Positions 22,591-34,992 of a DNA stretch of 64,000 nucleotides are shown here, piece by piece (the stretch's first letter is position 1; each line of letters opens with the position of its first letter). Origin of the DNA: Tetranychus cinnabarinus (Eukaryota > Arthropoda > Arachnida > Trombidiformes > Tetranychidae). The notes below the pieces were generated by a model. That model did no database searches. It was not told where the DNA came from and saw only the letters and a list, made by a program, of their open reading frames with translations. Location of the stretch: assembly GCA_022266195.1 (NCBI GenBank), contig WHVY01000003.1, forward strand, positions 9,796,001 to 9,860,000, in the 5' to 3' direction. The translations under genes were made by a program, and so were the position numbers.

Positions 22591-25121
22591 GATTCTCTTG
22601 GAATAGCTTATTGACACTATTCAAGCGCGTATTTTCACTATTTTCAATCTTCTTTAATAGATCAAATTGAGACTAAATTGTTTTTTTTAATCTGATTTTT
22701 AGAGTTTTGAAAACTACTTCTTGTTGAATAACAAGGAACATTAACCATAAACCTTTAGTTAAAGCAACATTTAAAGAAATTATGAAAACAGAAAAAGATC
22801 AAATTATCCTTTTAAGCCAGAATCAAAGATCATTACATGGTTTTGATCACAGACAAATAGTGAGGTTTTAATTGTTGATTTAAAGATGTTGAGCTAGGAA
22901 TAGACGACTCTGGCTCTCATTAGTAAAGGAGTATTTCGATATTGTTTATACAACATTAGAAAATGAAATGAACTTTCCAATGGCGTTCATAAAAGCTCAA
23001 TCCAAGTCTGGTTGAGGAAAAGTAAGATGATCCTTGATTATTTATTAACGATGAAAAGGTTTGTTATTTTTATATAAACGGTCAATATTTTAACCATTAA
23101 TTACTTGAAAACGGAACAAGTTGAAGAAATGAAAAATATATGCTATTAAATAGTGGTTAATCAGTTCTCAGCAACTAAACATTAATCCTAGTTTTATCAT
23201 GAGTAACTCTGATCAAACACATGATGTCTCAGTAATCTTAATAGATTCTGATATTTTGGCAAAACCATAAGTTCGAGTTCTCAAGGTTATTCGCGGTCAT
23301 TTCTTTATTTGACCTCTAATCGACATTGAAAGTTCACATGTTCATAACTCTCATAACCATTGATAGATGATGAATTTTTCTGAACTTTAGTGGATCACTC
23401 ATATCCTTTAGCCAGTATGAGTTGAACATGTGACTAACACTATCAGGTCAGAAAAATTTTTCGATTTCAGATAATGACCTTTCAATGTCGATTAGCGGTC
23501 AAATAAAGAAATGACCGCGAATAACCTTGAGAACTCGAACTTATGGTTTTGCAATCTGATTGAGCTTATGGTTCAAGTCTGGAGTCTGTAGCACTAGCCG
23601 TTCGTGAGTTATGACTGCATGAAGGCATGAAATGAAAAAAACGCCCGGTATTCTCAAAATCTTAATGAATGACAAATTATTATGAGCAAGAATATAAAAT
23701 AACTTTTTAAAAGGTTGCAAAAAATGGTGAAAGCGATTTGTCGGACATTATTTCATAAAAAAAACTCTTAAACAAAAAGAAAAGAGTAAGGGCAAAGGAA
23801 GCACATGCTGTAAACAAAATGATGCAAGCATTGTACTTACCATTTTTGTGTAATGTAATGACACATGTCAATAGGTGTCATTACATTTATACACATTCAT
23901 AATCGTAATCCTTAGGGAAATTCATGATTTGATTTTAGTTTCAATCTTGCCTAATAGCTGACGTTCGTTCGTCTATCAAATTGACTCGCTATCAAAGTGA
24001 AAAATTACTGTTAGTTATCAAGAATACAAAGACTTTGCACGCACAAAATGTTCCTGATTGTAAAACTTAGTTAACAGTAAGATTCAAATAGTAATTAAAC
24101 TATGGATAAACTTTTATAGATAACTTATTTCCTTTTTCTATATTTTTCAGATCAACAATTATAGCTTTATTGCCTCAATTTATTCTTAATCAATGATAAC
24201 CTAGCATCGCTTTCAATAATCTTTGTCAGCGATGCAAGATAGTTTCACTCTTTCTCGAATATTTAATTTCTTTCATAACGAAAATAATTCTTAGTTGTTC
24301 TTAAACTTTTAAAATTCATTCTTCTCTTAAAGTTTTTTTCGACAAGGAATCCACACAGTTTTAACTCAATTGTCACATTGATGCACAAATTGACACAAAT
24401 GGATAGAAATGGGTAAAAATTAATTTCTTTCAAGCTTAGACTCTGTTAGTTTGTAATTAAATAAAACTGATTCCATTTGTGCGATTTAAAGGTTTCTCCG
24501 ATCTACAGTTTTCGAGAAAATCGTGTCCAAACTTGAAACGTGCATTCGTGCTTTTGTGCAGTTATGGAAAGCGATGTTTTCAACAAACTTATTTTACTGA
24601 TGAAACTTTTGATAATCAACCAGAAAATGTATTTATTCTCAGAAATATAACTTTTCTTTTTCTGTACAACAGATTCGTTCGACTTTCAGTTAAACCGATT
24701 GCATTGCGACCGTAAGAGAGAGAGAGAGACCGTAAAATGATAAAACTGTGCGATTTGTTGGTCATAATTTCATTAAAAAACTTGACAAACATGAGTTAAT
24801 AGTTAACAGATTTGATACGATTCCATTTGGTGTAAATTGATAGAAGTTTAAATTTATTTGGTTTTGTATAAAATAATACATATGATACTTATAATAGCAA
24901 ATATCCAACTGCAAGAAGTTCAACTCTCACACATCACCAATTAAACCTGAATCAATCTTGAATACCGAAAACCTTCTTAGTTGTTGAGTGTTATTCCACA
25001 TCAAATTTTCAACGTTTACCCAATATAATTATCCAGAATCACATTGCGTTTAAAAAAGGTTCATTTCATTGAAACGGAATTTTATCCAATCCCATTTTAT
25101 TCGGATCATCTGCCTGCAGCA
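22591..25121. other. Array spacer between copies E and D
   Basis: No functional gene. The part up to about 23260 is a segmental duplicate of the spacers upstream of copies F (29.1-29.5 kb) and G (31.5-32.2 kb). Apart from the fold-back element the middle has no recognisable content. A frame at 24479-24715 looks spurious. Around 24.8-25.1 kb lies the downstream spacer segment that also follows copies C, G and I. Confidence 0.6.
23260..23551. repeat. Fold-back element, 73-bp arms
   Basis: Arms 23260-23332 and 23479-23551 are inverted copies with a single mismatch, starting CAAAACCATAAGTTCGAG. The 146-bp loop has no coding capacity. The paralogous spacer near 32190-32205 matches up to the left edge of the first arm, so this is an insertion. 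No target duplication could be fixed. Confidence 0.75.
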
Positions 25122-26235
25122 TCACTGTTTAGTTTCAAAATACATAAAATCCTGTATAATCAAGAAAAAAAAGCATGAAGAAAATAAATCTTTTCATTGA
25201 AATCATATTGAATAGTAAAAAATAATTACAATTAAAAAGCAAGCTCCCAATAATACAGCTTTAATTTTAACATCTAAATCCATTGGGAATGAAATACCAA
25301 AATGATCAGCGTCGGTGAATGCTTCTCGAGCTAAACCTGACCATTGTTTAGTTATACGACCGACTTGAGTGTCACCATCGCGTGATAATACTTTAAATTC
25401 AACATCACCACAGAAAGAGAAAGTACAGAATGGTCCTTTAATGCGTAAAACTGTTTCACCAGAAGCATCACCAACATTGAATTTAGGTTGCCAAAGACTC
25501 CAAGTTTGTTCAATATAGCCGCAAATGACACCAGAAGCAGTAACTTGCATAATTTGAAGACAACAAGGGAAACAACATAATTGACATTTCAAAGGCCTAA
25601 AAATGAATAATAATGAAGAAGCCTCAATAAGAGATGAATAATTGAAAGATTTAATGCAATACCGGTAGATATTTATAACTTCTTGTTTTTCGTTATCGGA
25701 TATTTTCATATTGAACGGTCTAACAGGCCCACAGCAAGACCTGGTGCAGCAATCGGAATCTAATGAAATCAAGAAAAAATAAGTAAAAATTAATTGAAAG
25801 GTTACTTGCGATGTCAAAATCTTACCTTCAATAGCATTGAATATTATCTGGCCCATACTGTTTTTAATGTGATATTTGTTTTTTGTCTCAAAGCCAATGA
25901 AAGCTTCAAGAAGTTCAACTTTCTGGTGAACCAGAAGTTGATCAATTTGAGTTAAATATTCTAATCCTGGTGGACAATTTGGTATCAGTGGAGTTGGCAT
26001 CCAATTACCTGTGAAAATATAATAAAAATAAAAGACAAATTTGATTTACTTAGATAGAGGACAACCTGCGAAACATTTAGGTCGATGGTAGTTTCGGTCC
26101 ATAGTAAAGCCGAGGATAAAATTTCTGTACCAAGTGTGTACCTGGTTGAGAATGAAACACGCTATTTGATGGTCTTTCGGTTGGAGGACCAACAAGATAT
26201 CCTGGGGGTTCTTGGACTGAATTTCGAATGGCCAT
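25122..26235 (-). pseudogene. Phospholipid scramblase, copy E, exon 1 donor deleted
   Basis: Exons 2-5 are intact (5' to 3'): 25826-26008, 25663-25759, 25230-25596, 25122-25151. They encode canonical core motifs (NCPPGLEYLTQIDQLLVHQ, CCTRSCCGPVRPF, CCFPCCLQ, FTDADHFGISFPMD, DFMYFE). Exon 1 starts at 26235 (MAIRNSVQEPPGYLV) but, compared with copy I, has lost about 21 bp spanning its last codon and the GTAAAATC donor. ACC at both edges suggests a microhomology deletion, and the frame now runs into TAA. Exons 2-4 with their two introns form one open frame from 26000 to 25203, so translation from the exon 2 Met could in principle give a shortened protein. I favour a young pseudogene. Confidence 0.75.
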
Positions 26236-27810
26236 GTTTTCTTACAATCAGTGAATTAAATTTGATTTAACTTCTTTCAACAAGAAAATTAGCGCAAATC
26301 CCAATGAACAGAAGCTTTTTTATGGAGCCTTATGGAAAGTATTTACTCATTAGTTACTCAATTGTAAAAAAAGGTGTTGACTTTGAGCTTCCTCTGAGTT
26401 AATCGGCAGAAATTGAGTCAAAGATTTCCAGATAATGAAAAAGAGATGATCAGTCGTATCGTTGATAAGATGGCGGAAATAAATAGAAAGTGGGTGATTC
26501 TTTCGGAAATAGATAGTTCTGCAGTAATGATAACAAACAATCATGTAGGTTGAAGAGAATCATGAAGTGCCCAAAGAAGACATGAATGAATGAATGATGA
26601 TGAATGATAAAGTGTTGAATGTTGAATGATAAAGTGAGTGCTTTGACTCGTATCTGTTCATTGGGATTAGACATGGACAGTTCACTGTTTCATTTTATCT
26701 CTTCGCTTAACTCATCTTTAATGAAAGTTTGAAAGTGCTTGTTGGATATGGACACATATCATTGATATGCTATCAATAAGTGCAGAAATCCCTTTTTTAA
26801 TGGCTATCCTATTGATTTTTCATTTCAAAACTTTCATGAAGTATTGATTGATAATGTTAGTATTGGTATTAATAAATTGTTGCAATTTCAGCCCAAATGG
26901 CTTTGGCTATTGATTGATAAAAGTTATACTTTTTACCGATTTTAAGTTAACAGAGGTAATGATAGCAAATCAAAAGTGATCAACTGTATAACTGTGTTTA
27001 AATAAATGACAACTTTTCTGTTTGAATGATCAGTTGTTATATTGACAAAGGAGAAACAAAAATTGTGTAAATTTAAATCATTTATTATTTTAAAATTTAG
27101 TACAAAGCTTGCTATTATTAGTATTATACTATCATTAAAAAAAAGTTCTGAAATATATAAAAAACAAGATTCAACATCAGTTTTTTTGTAATGAATAATT
27201 GAAGAAATTTCGGGACAATTTCAAATGAAAAATCGATATGAAATGAAAACTAATTTACTTCAACAAGAAAAATTGATTACTTGTGAAACTACAATATTAA
27301 ACGTTAAATTGTGGCAATATCGTGAGCATACGATCGATACATACATGTTATATTAATACCGTAATGGAGTCCGGCGGTTGATAAGCAAAAGCTTTTAAGG
27401 TCATTTTAGTCTGTCATTGTTTTTATTGAAAAGATCAATTGTGTTTCCACTTTTCTATGCCTATTCAGTCAAGGAAACTTTCGATGCAACCATTTTTAAA
27501 GATGCACTAGTTTGTACTAGTTAGTTGTAAAAAGTTTTTGATCGTTTATGTGCACCAACAGTTTTTATCAACGTTTCAGATTTTTAACTCTTACGACCAC
27601 AGAATGCTTAACTGAAAATCGAACTGATCTGATTTAAAAACAGAAAAATTTAAATAAAGTTGAATATTGAAAATTCCCCAAAATTAAAAGAAAAAATGAA
27701 TTGCAAGTTTCTTTTAAATCCTTTATTAATGGTTACAAAGTAGTTTGACAAATGAAATGGCAATGAATCTCTTTTCAAAACTGCCGTGATAAGATCACGA
27801 GTGGAAATTT
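26236..27810. other. Array spacer between copies F and E
   Basis: No gene recognised; frames at 26350-26674 look spurious. Segments at about 27058-27290 are duplicated at 32510-32740. Segments at 27460-27560 repeat the spacer at about 20700-20830. Confidence 0.6.
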
Positions 27811-28987
27811 TTAACATATCAAATAAATCGAATCCTGTAAAATCAAGAAAAAAGCATAAAGAAAATAAATCTTTTCTGTAAAATCATTCATGTATGTATT
27901 GACTAGGAAAAAGATACTTACAATTAATAAACAGGCTCCCAATAATACAGCTTTAATCTTAACATCTAAATCCATTGGAAATGAAATGCCGAATTGAATA
28001 GTGTCGGTGAATAATTTTTGAGATGAACCAGACAATTGTCTAGTAATGCAGCCAATTTCAATTTTACCATCTCTCGTTAATACTTTGAATTTAACATCAC
28101 TGCCGCAAGCACAGATGTTAAATGGCCCTTTAATTCGTAGAACTGTTTCACCAGAAGCATCACAAACATTGAATTTAGGTTGCCAAAGACTCCAAGTTTG
28201 TTTAATGTAACCACAAACGACTCCAGAAGCGGTAACTTGCATACTTTGAAGACAACAAGGGAACAAACATCCTTGGCATTTCGAAGGCCTGAAATATAAA
28301 GTAGACTCACATTAAGAGATTAATCAATGAAAGATTTAATGTACTTCTAAAGTACATTCATTCACATGTTTCGATCAATATGCATCATGCTATGCACATC
28401 CGAATTTATTACCGGTGGAGATTCATAACTTCTCGTTCCTCGGAATCTCTAATTTTCAAATTGAATGGCCTAACAGGTCCACAGCAAAACGTTGAGCAAA
28501 AGGTGGTATCTAATAATTGGTAAAGTAAGAAAGAAGTACAGTTAGTTGAAAGGTTATTTGCGATATCAACATCTTACCTTCGATAGCAGTGAATATATTT
28601 TGGCCTTTGATGTTTTTAATTTGATATTTGTTTCTCCCATTACAAGAATCAACTTTATATTGAACAAGAATTTGATCAATTTGAATCAAGCTTTCTAATC
28701 CTGGTGGACTAAGAGGCACTGGACGACCTGGCTGCCAACCATCTAAAAATCATCATGAAATATAAGAGAACAATTAGATCCATTCAGAGAAGATCAATTA
28801 AAACATTCAGGTTATTGAATTTACCAGGATTGGTCAATGGTAGTTTCGCTCCATAATAAAGATCAGGATGAAATGGTTGCATCAAGTGTGTAGCTGGTTG
28901 AGGTTGAAGCAAACGATTTGCTGGGTTTTCGATTGGAAGATCAACAAGATTTCCTGGAGGTTCTTGGATTGAATCTGGAGTGAACAT
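27811..28987 (-). CDS. Phospholipid scramblase, copy F
   Basis: Five exons (5' to 3'): 28825-28987, 28578-28742, 28413-28509, 27922-28288, 27811-27834, giving 271 aa. The N-terminal exon is type 2 (MFTPDSIQEPPGNLVDLP). Core: PPGLESLIQIDQILVQ, STFCCGPVRPFNLK, CLFPCCLQ, FPMDLDVKIKAVLLGAC. The acidic segment reads LFTDTIQFGISFPMD, so the second half of the calcium-type Asp pattern is replaced. The tail is DSIYLIC rather than DFMYFE, as in copy D (DSIYLIF). Flanks are near-duplicates of those of D and G. Confidence 0.88.
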
Positions 28988-30196
28988 TATTTATTTTAAT
29001 AATCACTGAATTAAATTTGATGGAACTTCTTTAACAACAAAAAATAAGAGGTTAAATTAGCACAGATTAGACATGAACAGTTTATCGTCTGTTTGCTCTT
29101 TGTACAGTAAGGGTTGAAATAATGGGACTCTCTTGGAATAGCTTATTTACACTATTCAACGGGCAGCGTATTTTCACCATTTTCAATCTTCTTTAATAGA
29201 TCAAATTCAGCCTTAATTGTTTTTTAATCTGATTTTAAAGATTTGAAAACTTCTTTTTGCTCAATCACAAGGAACATAAAACATTAACGTTTAGTTAAAG
29301 CAAAATTTGAAAGAAGTTATGAAAACAGAGAAAAAGATCAAATTATCCTTTTAAGTCAGAATCAAAGATCATTACATGGTTTTGATCACAGACAAATAGT
29401 GAGGTTTCTATTGTTGATTTAAAGATGTTGAGCTAGGAATAGACGACTCTGGCTCTATTAGTAAATGAGTATTTCGATATTGTTTATTCAACATTAGAAA
29501 GAAAATGAAATGAACTTTCCAATGGCGTGTTCATCATACATTGATGTAATTGTGTCTTTTTATAAACAACCTTAGAGGTTTATATCGTAAATAACCTTTC
29601 ATCTAATTGTAATGCTTACTAGATACCACTTTTTTGGACCAATTAGATCGTTTGATATGAAATAACGAGAAGTTATAAATCTCTATCGATATTAACGCTA
29701 TATGTTGATGTTGGTGTTGCATGATGCACTTTGATGGAGATATGTTTATGCTCAAATGCGAAGAGCATCAAAGGGACCTGGATGTATTAATGTATTCCTA
29801 ACATTTAAATGAATGAAAACTTATCTAAATTGAATAGCTCTGGAATAGATTGAAAAGCGATTTGTTGGTAATAATTTCATACAAAAAACTCGACAAACAT
29901 GAGTTAATAGATAAGAGATTTGATACGAATCCATTTGGTCTAAATTGATTTTATTTGGTTTTGTATAAAATAATACATATGATACTTATAATGGCAAATA
30001 TCCAACTCCAAGAAGTTCAAATGTCACACATCACCAATGAAATGTGAATCAATCTTGACTACCGAAAAAGCCTTCGTAGTTGTTATTAATGAATGTTAGT
30101 CCGCATCTAATTTTCAAGATTTACACAAATATAAATATCCAGAATCGCATTGCGTTGAAAAAGGTTCATTCCATTAAAACGGAATTGTATCAGATC
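28988..30196. other. Array spacer between copies G and F
   Basis: No gene recognised. The right part (29.9-30.2 kb) is the common downstream spacer of the array. About 29.1-29.5 kb matches the spacers upstream of D and G. The 30080-30262 frame looks spurious. Confidence 0.6.
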
Positions 30197-31380
30197 TCAT
30201 ATTATTCGCATATTCTTTCCACAGGAATAATAAGCAATTTCAAAATACATAAAATCCTGTAAAATCAAGAAAAACAAAGCATAAAGTAAATAATCTTTTC
30301 ATTAAAATCATAATGATTAAGAAAAAAATACTTACAATTAAAAAGCAAGCTCCCAATAATACAGCTTTAATTTTAACATCTAGATCCATTGGAAATGAAA
30401 TGCTGAAATGGTTAATGGTGGGTAATATTTCTTGAGTCAAGGCAGACCTTTGTCTAGTAATGCAACCAATTTCATGTTTACCATCTCTTGTTAACACTTT
30501 AAATTTAACATCACGGCAACAAGAAAATATGTCAAATGGCCCAAAAGAGAAAGTACAGGATGGCCCTTTAATTCGTAAAACTGTTTCACCAGAAGCATCA
30601 CAAACATTGAATCTAGGTTGCCAAAGACTCCAAGTTTGTTCAATATAACCACAAGCGACACCAGAAGCAGTAACTTGCATACTTTGAAGACAACCAGGGA
30701 AACAACAGTGTTTACATGCCAAAGGCCTGTAGCGAAAAATATATAAAATAAAAAGTTCTAATAAGCGGTGTTTTCATCGATCTGTATTATGCTATGAAAA
30801 TCAACATATATTACCGGTAGAGATTTATAACTTCTCTCTCCTCGTCATCGGTAATTTTCATATTGAATGGTCTCATTGGTCCACAGCAACACCTGGTAAA
30901 AAAAGTGGTATCTAATGGGTAAAGTGAGAAAGAAGTACAATTAGTTGAAAGGTTACTTGCGATATCAACATCTTACCTTCGATAGCACTATATATTTGCC
31001 GGTCCATACGGTTCTTAATATGATAATTGTTCCCACTAAGGTCAACTCTCTGTTTAACAAGAATTTTATCAATTTGAATCAAGTTTTCTAATCCTGGTGG
31101 ACTAAAAGGCACTGGACGACCTGGCTGCCAACCATCTAAAAATCATCATGAAATATAAGAGAACAATTAGATCCATTCAGAGAAGATCAATTAAAACATT
31201 CAGGTTATTGAATTTACCAGGATTGGTCAATGGTAATTTTGCTCCATAATAAAGCTCAGGATTAAATGGTTGCACCAAGTGTGTAGTTGGTTGAGGTTGA
31301 AGCAAACGATTTGCTGGGTTTTCGATTGGAAGATCAACAAGATTTCCTGGAGGTTCTTGGATTGAATCTGGAGTCAACAT
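30197..31380 (-). CDS. Phospholipid scramblase, copy G, with internal duplication
   Basis: Five exons (5' to 3'): 31218-31380, 30977-31135, 30815-30911, 30336-30726, 30197-30256, giving 289 aa. The N-terminal exon is type 2 (MLTPDSIQEPPGNL). Exon 4 is 24 bp longer than in the paralogues. Where others have one KGP-x-CTFSFCGD or KGP-x-CIFSCCRD segment, this copy has both in a row (GPSCTFSFGPFDIFSCCRD), as though two variants were joined. The acidic segment reads ILPTINHFSISFPMD, so the calcium-type Asps are lost. The membrane helix and DFMYFE tail are present, followed by a 14-residue extension. The reading frame is intact throughout. Confidence 0.87.
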
Positions 31381-32339
31381 TTATTTTAATCACTGAATTA
31401 AATTTGATGGAACTTCTTTAACAAAAAAAAGATGAGAGGTTAAATTAGCACAGATAAGACGTGGACAGTTTATCGTCTGTTTGCTTTTTGTACAGTAAGG
31501 GTTGAAATAATGGGACTCATAATAATAATATTAATGACTTTAGGAAACTATTACTAATACTTCGTGTTAAATAACAAGGAACACAACAAGAGAGAAACAA
31601 AATGTTGCTTTCAGACTGAAAGTTCCCAGTGCAAACCACAAGACTGGACTAGATGTTAATTTTTTCAGCTAACCATTAGTAAGGAAAACAGTTATGAGCA
31701 ATGAGCAAACATGAAAAAGGATCAAATTATCCTTTTGATTCATAATCAAAGATCAATACATGGCTAAGATCAAAGTACAGTTAAATCTGTCTAGCAAAGA
31801 CAATTAGTGAGATTTAATTGTTGATTCAAAGATCTTTATGTTTGAGATTGGAAAAGACGACTCTGATTCTCATTAGTAAATGAGTATTTCGATATTGTTT
31901 ATATAACATCAGAAAGAAGATGCAATGAACTTTCCAATAGCGTTCATCGTTCCTCAATCCAAGTCTGGTTGAGGAAAAGTAAGATGATCTTTGATTATTT
32001 AATAATGATGGAAAGGTTTGATGCCAATATTTTAACCATTCATAACTTGAGAACGGATCAAGGTGAAGAAATGTAAATATATAATTAAATAGTGGTTAAT
32101 CAGTTCTCAGCAACAAAACATCAATCCTAGTTTTATCATGCCTGGTTTTATCTGGCCAAAAACATAGTGTCTCAGTAATCTCAATAGATTCTGATATTTT
32201 GGCAACTGCTTTAGAGACAGTATATTTTCAATGTATTTCAGAACTTTTCTTACTGATTACAAACATCCATACATTGAATTTACTTTATTTCAATAGTTGA
32301 TGCAGATTCACGCCATTTCTGTTTCGCTTTTGTCAATAT

Positions 32340-32417
32340 TACAACTATTTGATGGTGTTTCAAGTGGAGCATCAACAAGATATCTTGAAGGTTCTTGGAT
32401 TGAATTTCGAATGGACC
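32340..32417 (-). pseudogene. Relic of scramblase exon 1
   Basis: On the minus strand this reads as a diverged type-2 exon 1 (IRNSIQEPSRYLVDAPLETP). The initiator ATG is changed to AGG and the exon end is lost. No matching exons 2-5 lie downstream on its left before copy G, so it is an isolated fragment. Confidence 0.75.
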
Positions 32418-32849
32418 TGTTACTGTATAACTGTATTCTCAGAATTTTAATAAATGACAACTTTTCTGTTTGAATGATAAGATGCAATATCGACAAAAAG
32501 AAACAAAAATTGTGTAAATTTAAATCATTTATTATTACAAAGCTTGCTATTATTAGTATTATATTACTTATATTATAATACTATCATTAAAAAAAAGTTC
32601 TGAAATATATAAAAAACAAGATTCAACATCAGTTTTTTTCGAAATGAATAATTGAAGAAATTTCGGGACAATTTCAAGTGGAAAATCGATATAAAATGAA
32701 AACTAATTTGATTCAACAAGAAAAATTGATTACTTGTGAATACTTGAGAGGTTTACATATTGAAAGAACCTGTACGCAATTAGATTGAGAAAAAACCATA
32801 ATAGGATGAAAGAAGAATCGAATTGATTCTGATTTCTTTTGAAGTTAGT

Positions 32850-33150
32850 TGGGTGCATAATGATTTGGATTATCTGAGACGGCATTGAAACTAGGAAACA
32901 AGTGTCACGATAAATCATAAAGAATTGATCGTATTCTGAGCGGCGAAGAAGAGATGAAAAACAATGAGAAATTGCGTTAATTTTCTTCGTGTCTTTCTTC
33001 AACTGCAGTATAAACTTTCTGAGGCAAATAGTTTTTAAAAAGATTTTTTTCTTTGATTCAAAACAATCAATATTCTGGCGGACAACAAATTCATCAATTT
33101 AATTAAATATCGCAATCCTGGTGGACAATATAACATCTGATTTGACTATA
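32850..33150 (-). pseudogene. Decayed scramblase exons 2-3, A/B type
   Basis: The segment 33000-33145 (minus) retains CPPGLRYLIKL, a worn copy of the exon 2 motif CPPGLEYLTKI. The following intron and exon 3 start (32925-33000) align with copies A and B, but the splice donor and many codons are destroyed. It is a dead A/B-type copy. Confidence 0.7.
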
Positions 33151-33439
33151 ATTAATCAGAAAACAGTTCCAGGAAAAATTAATGTCATGAAGATAACTAG
33201 ATTTTTTTGGTTTGAAATCAATGTAATGAATGATGATCGGTGAATTGCATAAAAAATAAAGAAAGCAACTAATCTTTGTAAAAATATTTGGTGTATTATA
33301 AATTGATAAAATTTTATATTTATTTGATTTTTTGTAAAATATAATATGATAGCAAATATCAAACGTTAAATTGTGGCAATATCGAGAGCCTACCATCGAT
33401 ACATGGTAATAAATGCCGTAATAGAATCCAATATAAGAC

Positions 33440-33650
33440 AAAATCGACGGCTGATAAGCGAAAGCTTTTAATTCTGATCATTTTAGACTTGTTGTTACAT
33501 CAGCAGCCATTATCTCTAATTGTCCAGATCAACCGCAAAGTTTAAGCAAGTCCAACTCTCACACAGTTACAAATGAAATCTGAATCACTTTTCGTTAAAG
33601 ACAATGGTTCATTTCATTGTGCCGGGATTGTATCGCATCTCATTTCATTT
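33440..33650. repeat. Array spacer segment, left arm of inverted pair around copy I
   Basis: This segment of the common downstream spacer reappears in inverted orientation at about 35540-35870. Shared blocks include AGCCATTATCTCTAATTGTC and AAGTTTAAGCAAGTCCAACT. The two arms bracket scramblase copy I. Confidence 0.7.
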
Positions 33651-33672
33651 GAATCGTCTGTCTACAGGATCA

Positions 33673-34992
33673 CTATTTAGTTTCAAAATACATAAAATCC
33701 TGTGAAATCAAGAAAAATAAAGAATAAAGAAAATAAGTCTTTTTCATTGAAATCATATTGAGCAGGAAAAAAGATACATTTTGGTCATTTGAACGCGGTT
33801 TTGTTGTTATGAAAACTCTGTGACTTTACAGTCCGCCGGTTTTACTCTTTTGAATTCTGGTTTTGTTCATATGAAAGTTGGTTCTAAACAAACGAGAATG
33901 ATTGTACTTACAGTTAAGAAACAAGCTCCCAATAATACAGCTTTGATATTGACATCTAAATCCATTGGGAATGAAATGCCGAAATGATCAGCGTCCGTGA
34001 ATAATTCTCGAGCTAAACCAGACCATTGTTTAGTTATACGACCGACTTGAGTGTCACCATCGCGTGATAATACTTGAAATTCAACATCACCACACAAAGA
34101 GAAAGTACAAAATGGTCCTTCAATCCGTAAAACTGTTTCACCAGAAGAATCGCAAACTTTGAATTTAGGCCCAATAAGACTCCAAGTTTGTTCAATATAA
34201 CCACAAATGACACCAGAAGCAGTAACTTGCATACTTTGTAGACAACAAGGGAAACAACGTCCTTGACATCTCAAAGGCCTAAATGAGAAAATTAAAATAA
34301 TGAAAAAACTCAGTAAGTGATGAATCAGTAAAAGTTGAATGGACATGCATTCGATAATATACATGTTTCTGTCAATCTGTATTATGCTATGAAAATCAAC
34401 ATATATTACCGGTAGAGATTTATAACTTCTCGATCCTCGTTATCGATAATTTTCATATTAAATGGTCTCATTGGTCCACAGCAACACCTGGTACAAAAAG
34501 TGGTATCTAATGGGTAAAGTGAGAAAGGAGTACAATTAGTTGAAAGGTTATTTGCGATATCAGCATCTTACCTTCAATGGCATTGAATATTTTCTGGCCC
34601 ATACTGTTTTTAATATGATATTTGTTTCTTGTCTCACAGCCAATTAAAGTTTCAAGAATTTCAACTTTCTGATGAACAAGAATTTGATCAATTTGAGTCA
34701 AGTAGTCTAATCCTGGCGGACTAAAAGGTACTGGACGACCCGGAATCCATTCATCTAAAAATATCATGGAAATATAAGAAAGAAATTAGATTTACTCAGA
34801 TAACAAAACATTTAGGTAATTGATTTTACCAGGATTGGTCGATGGTAGTTTTGCTCCATCATAAAGCTGAGGATAAAATGGTTGCTCTAAATGTGTTGCT
34901 GGTTGAGGATGAACCACACTATTTGATGGTGTTTCGAGTGAAGGATAAAGATGATTGCCTGACGATTCTTGCATTGAATTTGGAGTGAACAT
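33673..34992 (-). CDS. Phospholipid scramblase, copy I
   Basis: Five exons (5' to 3'): 34830-34992, 34572-34754, 34410-34506, 33912-34278, 33673-33699, giving 278 aa. The N-terminal exon is type 2 (MFTPNSMQESSGNHLYP). Core is near canonical: PPGLDYLTQIDQILVHQ, TRCCCGPMRPFNMK, RCFPCCLQ (first Cys of the cluster replaced), GLARELFTDADHFGISFPMD with acidic residues retained, GACFLT and a DFMYFETK tail. Intron 4 is longer than in sister copies because about 120 bp of unrelated sequence (33777-33900) is inserted. Inverted spacer arms lie on both sides. It is likely functional. Confidence 0.9.
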
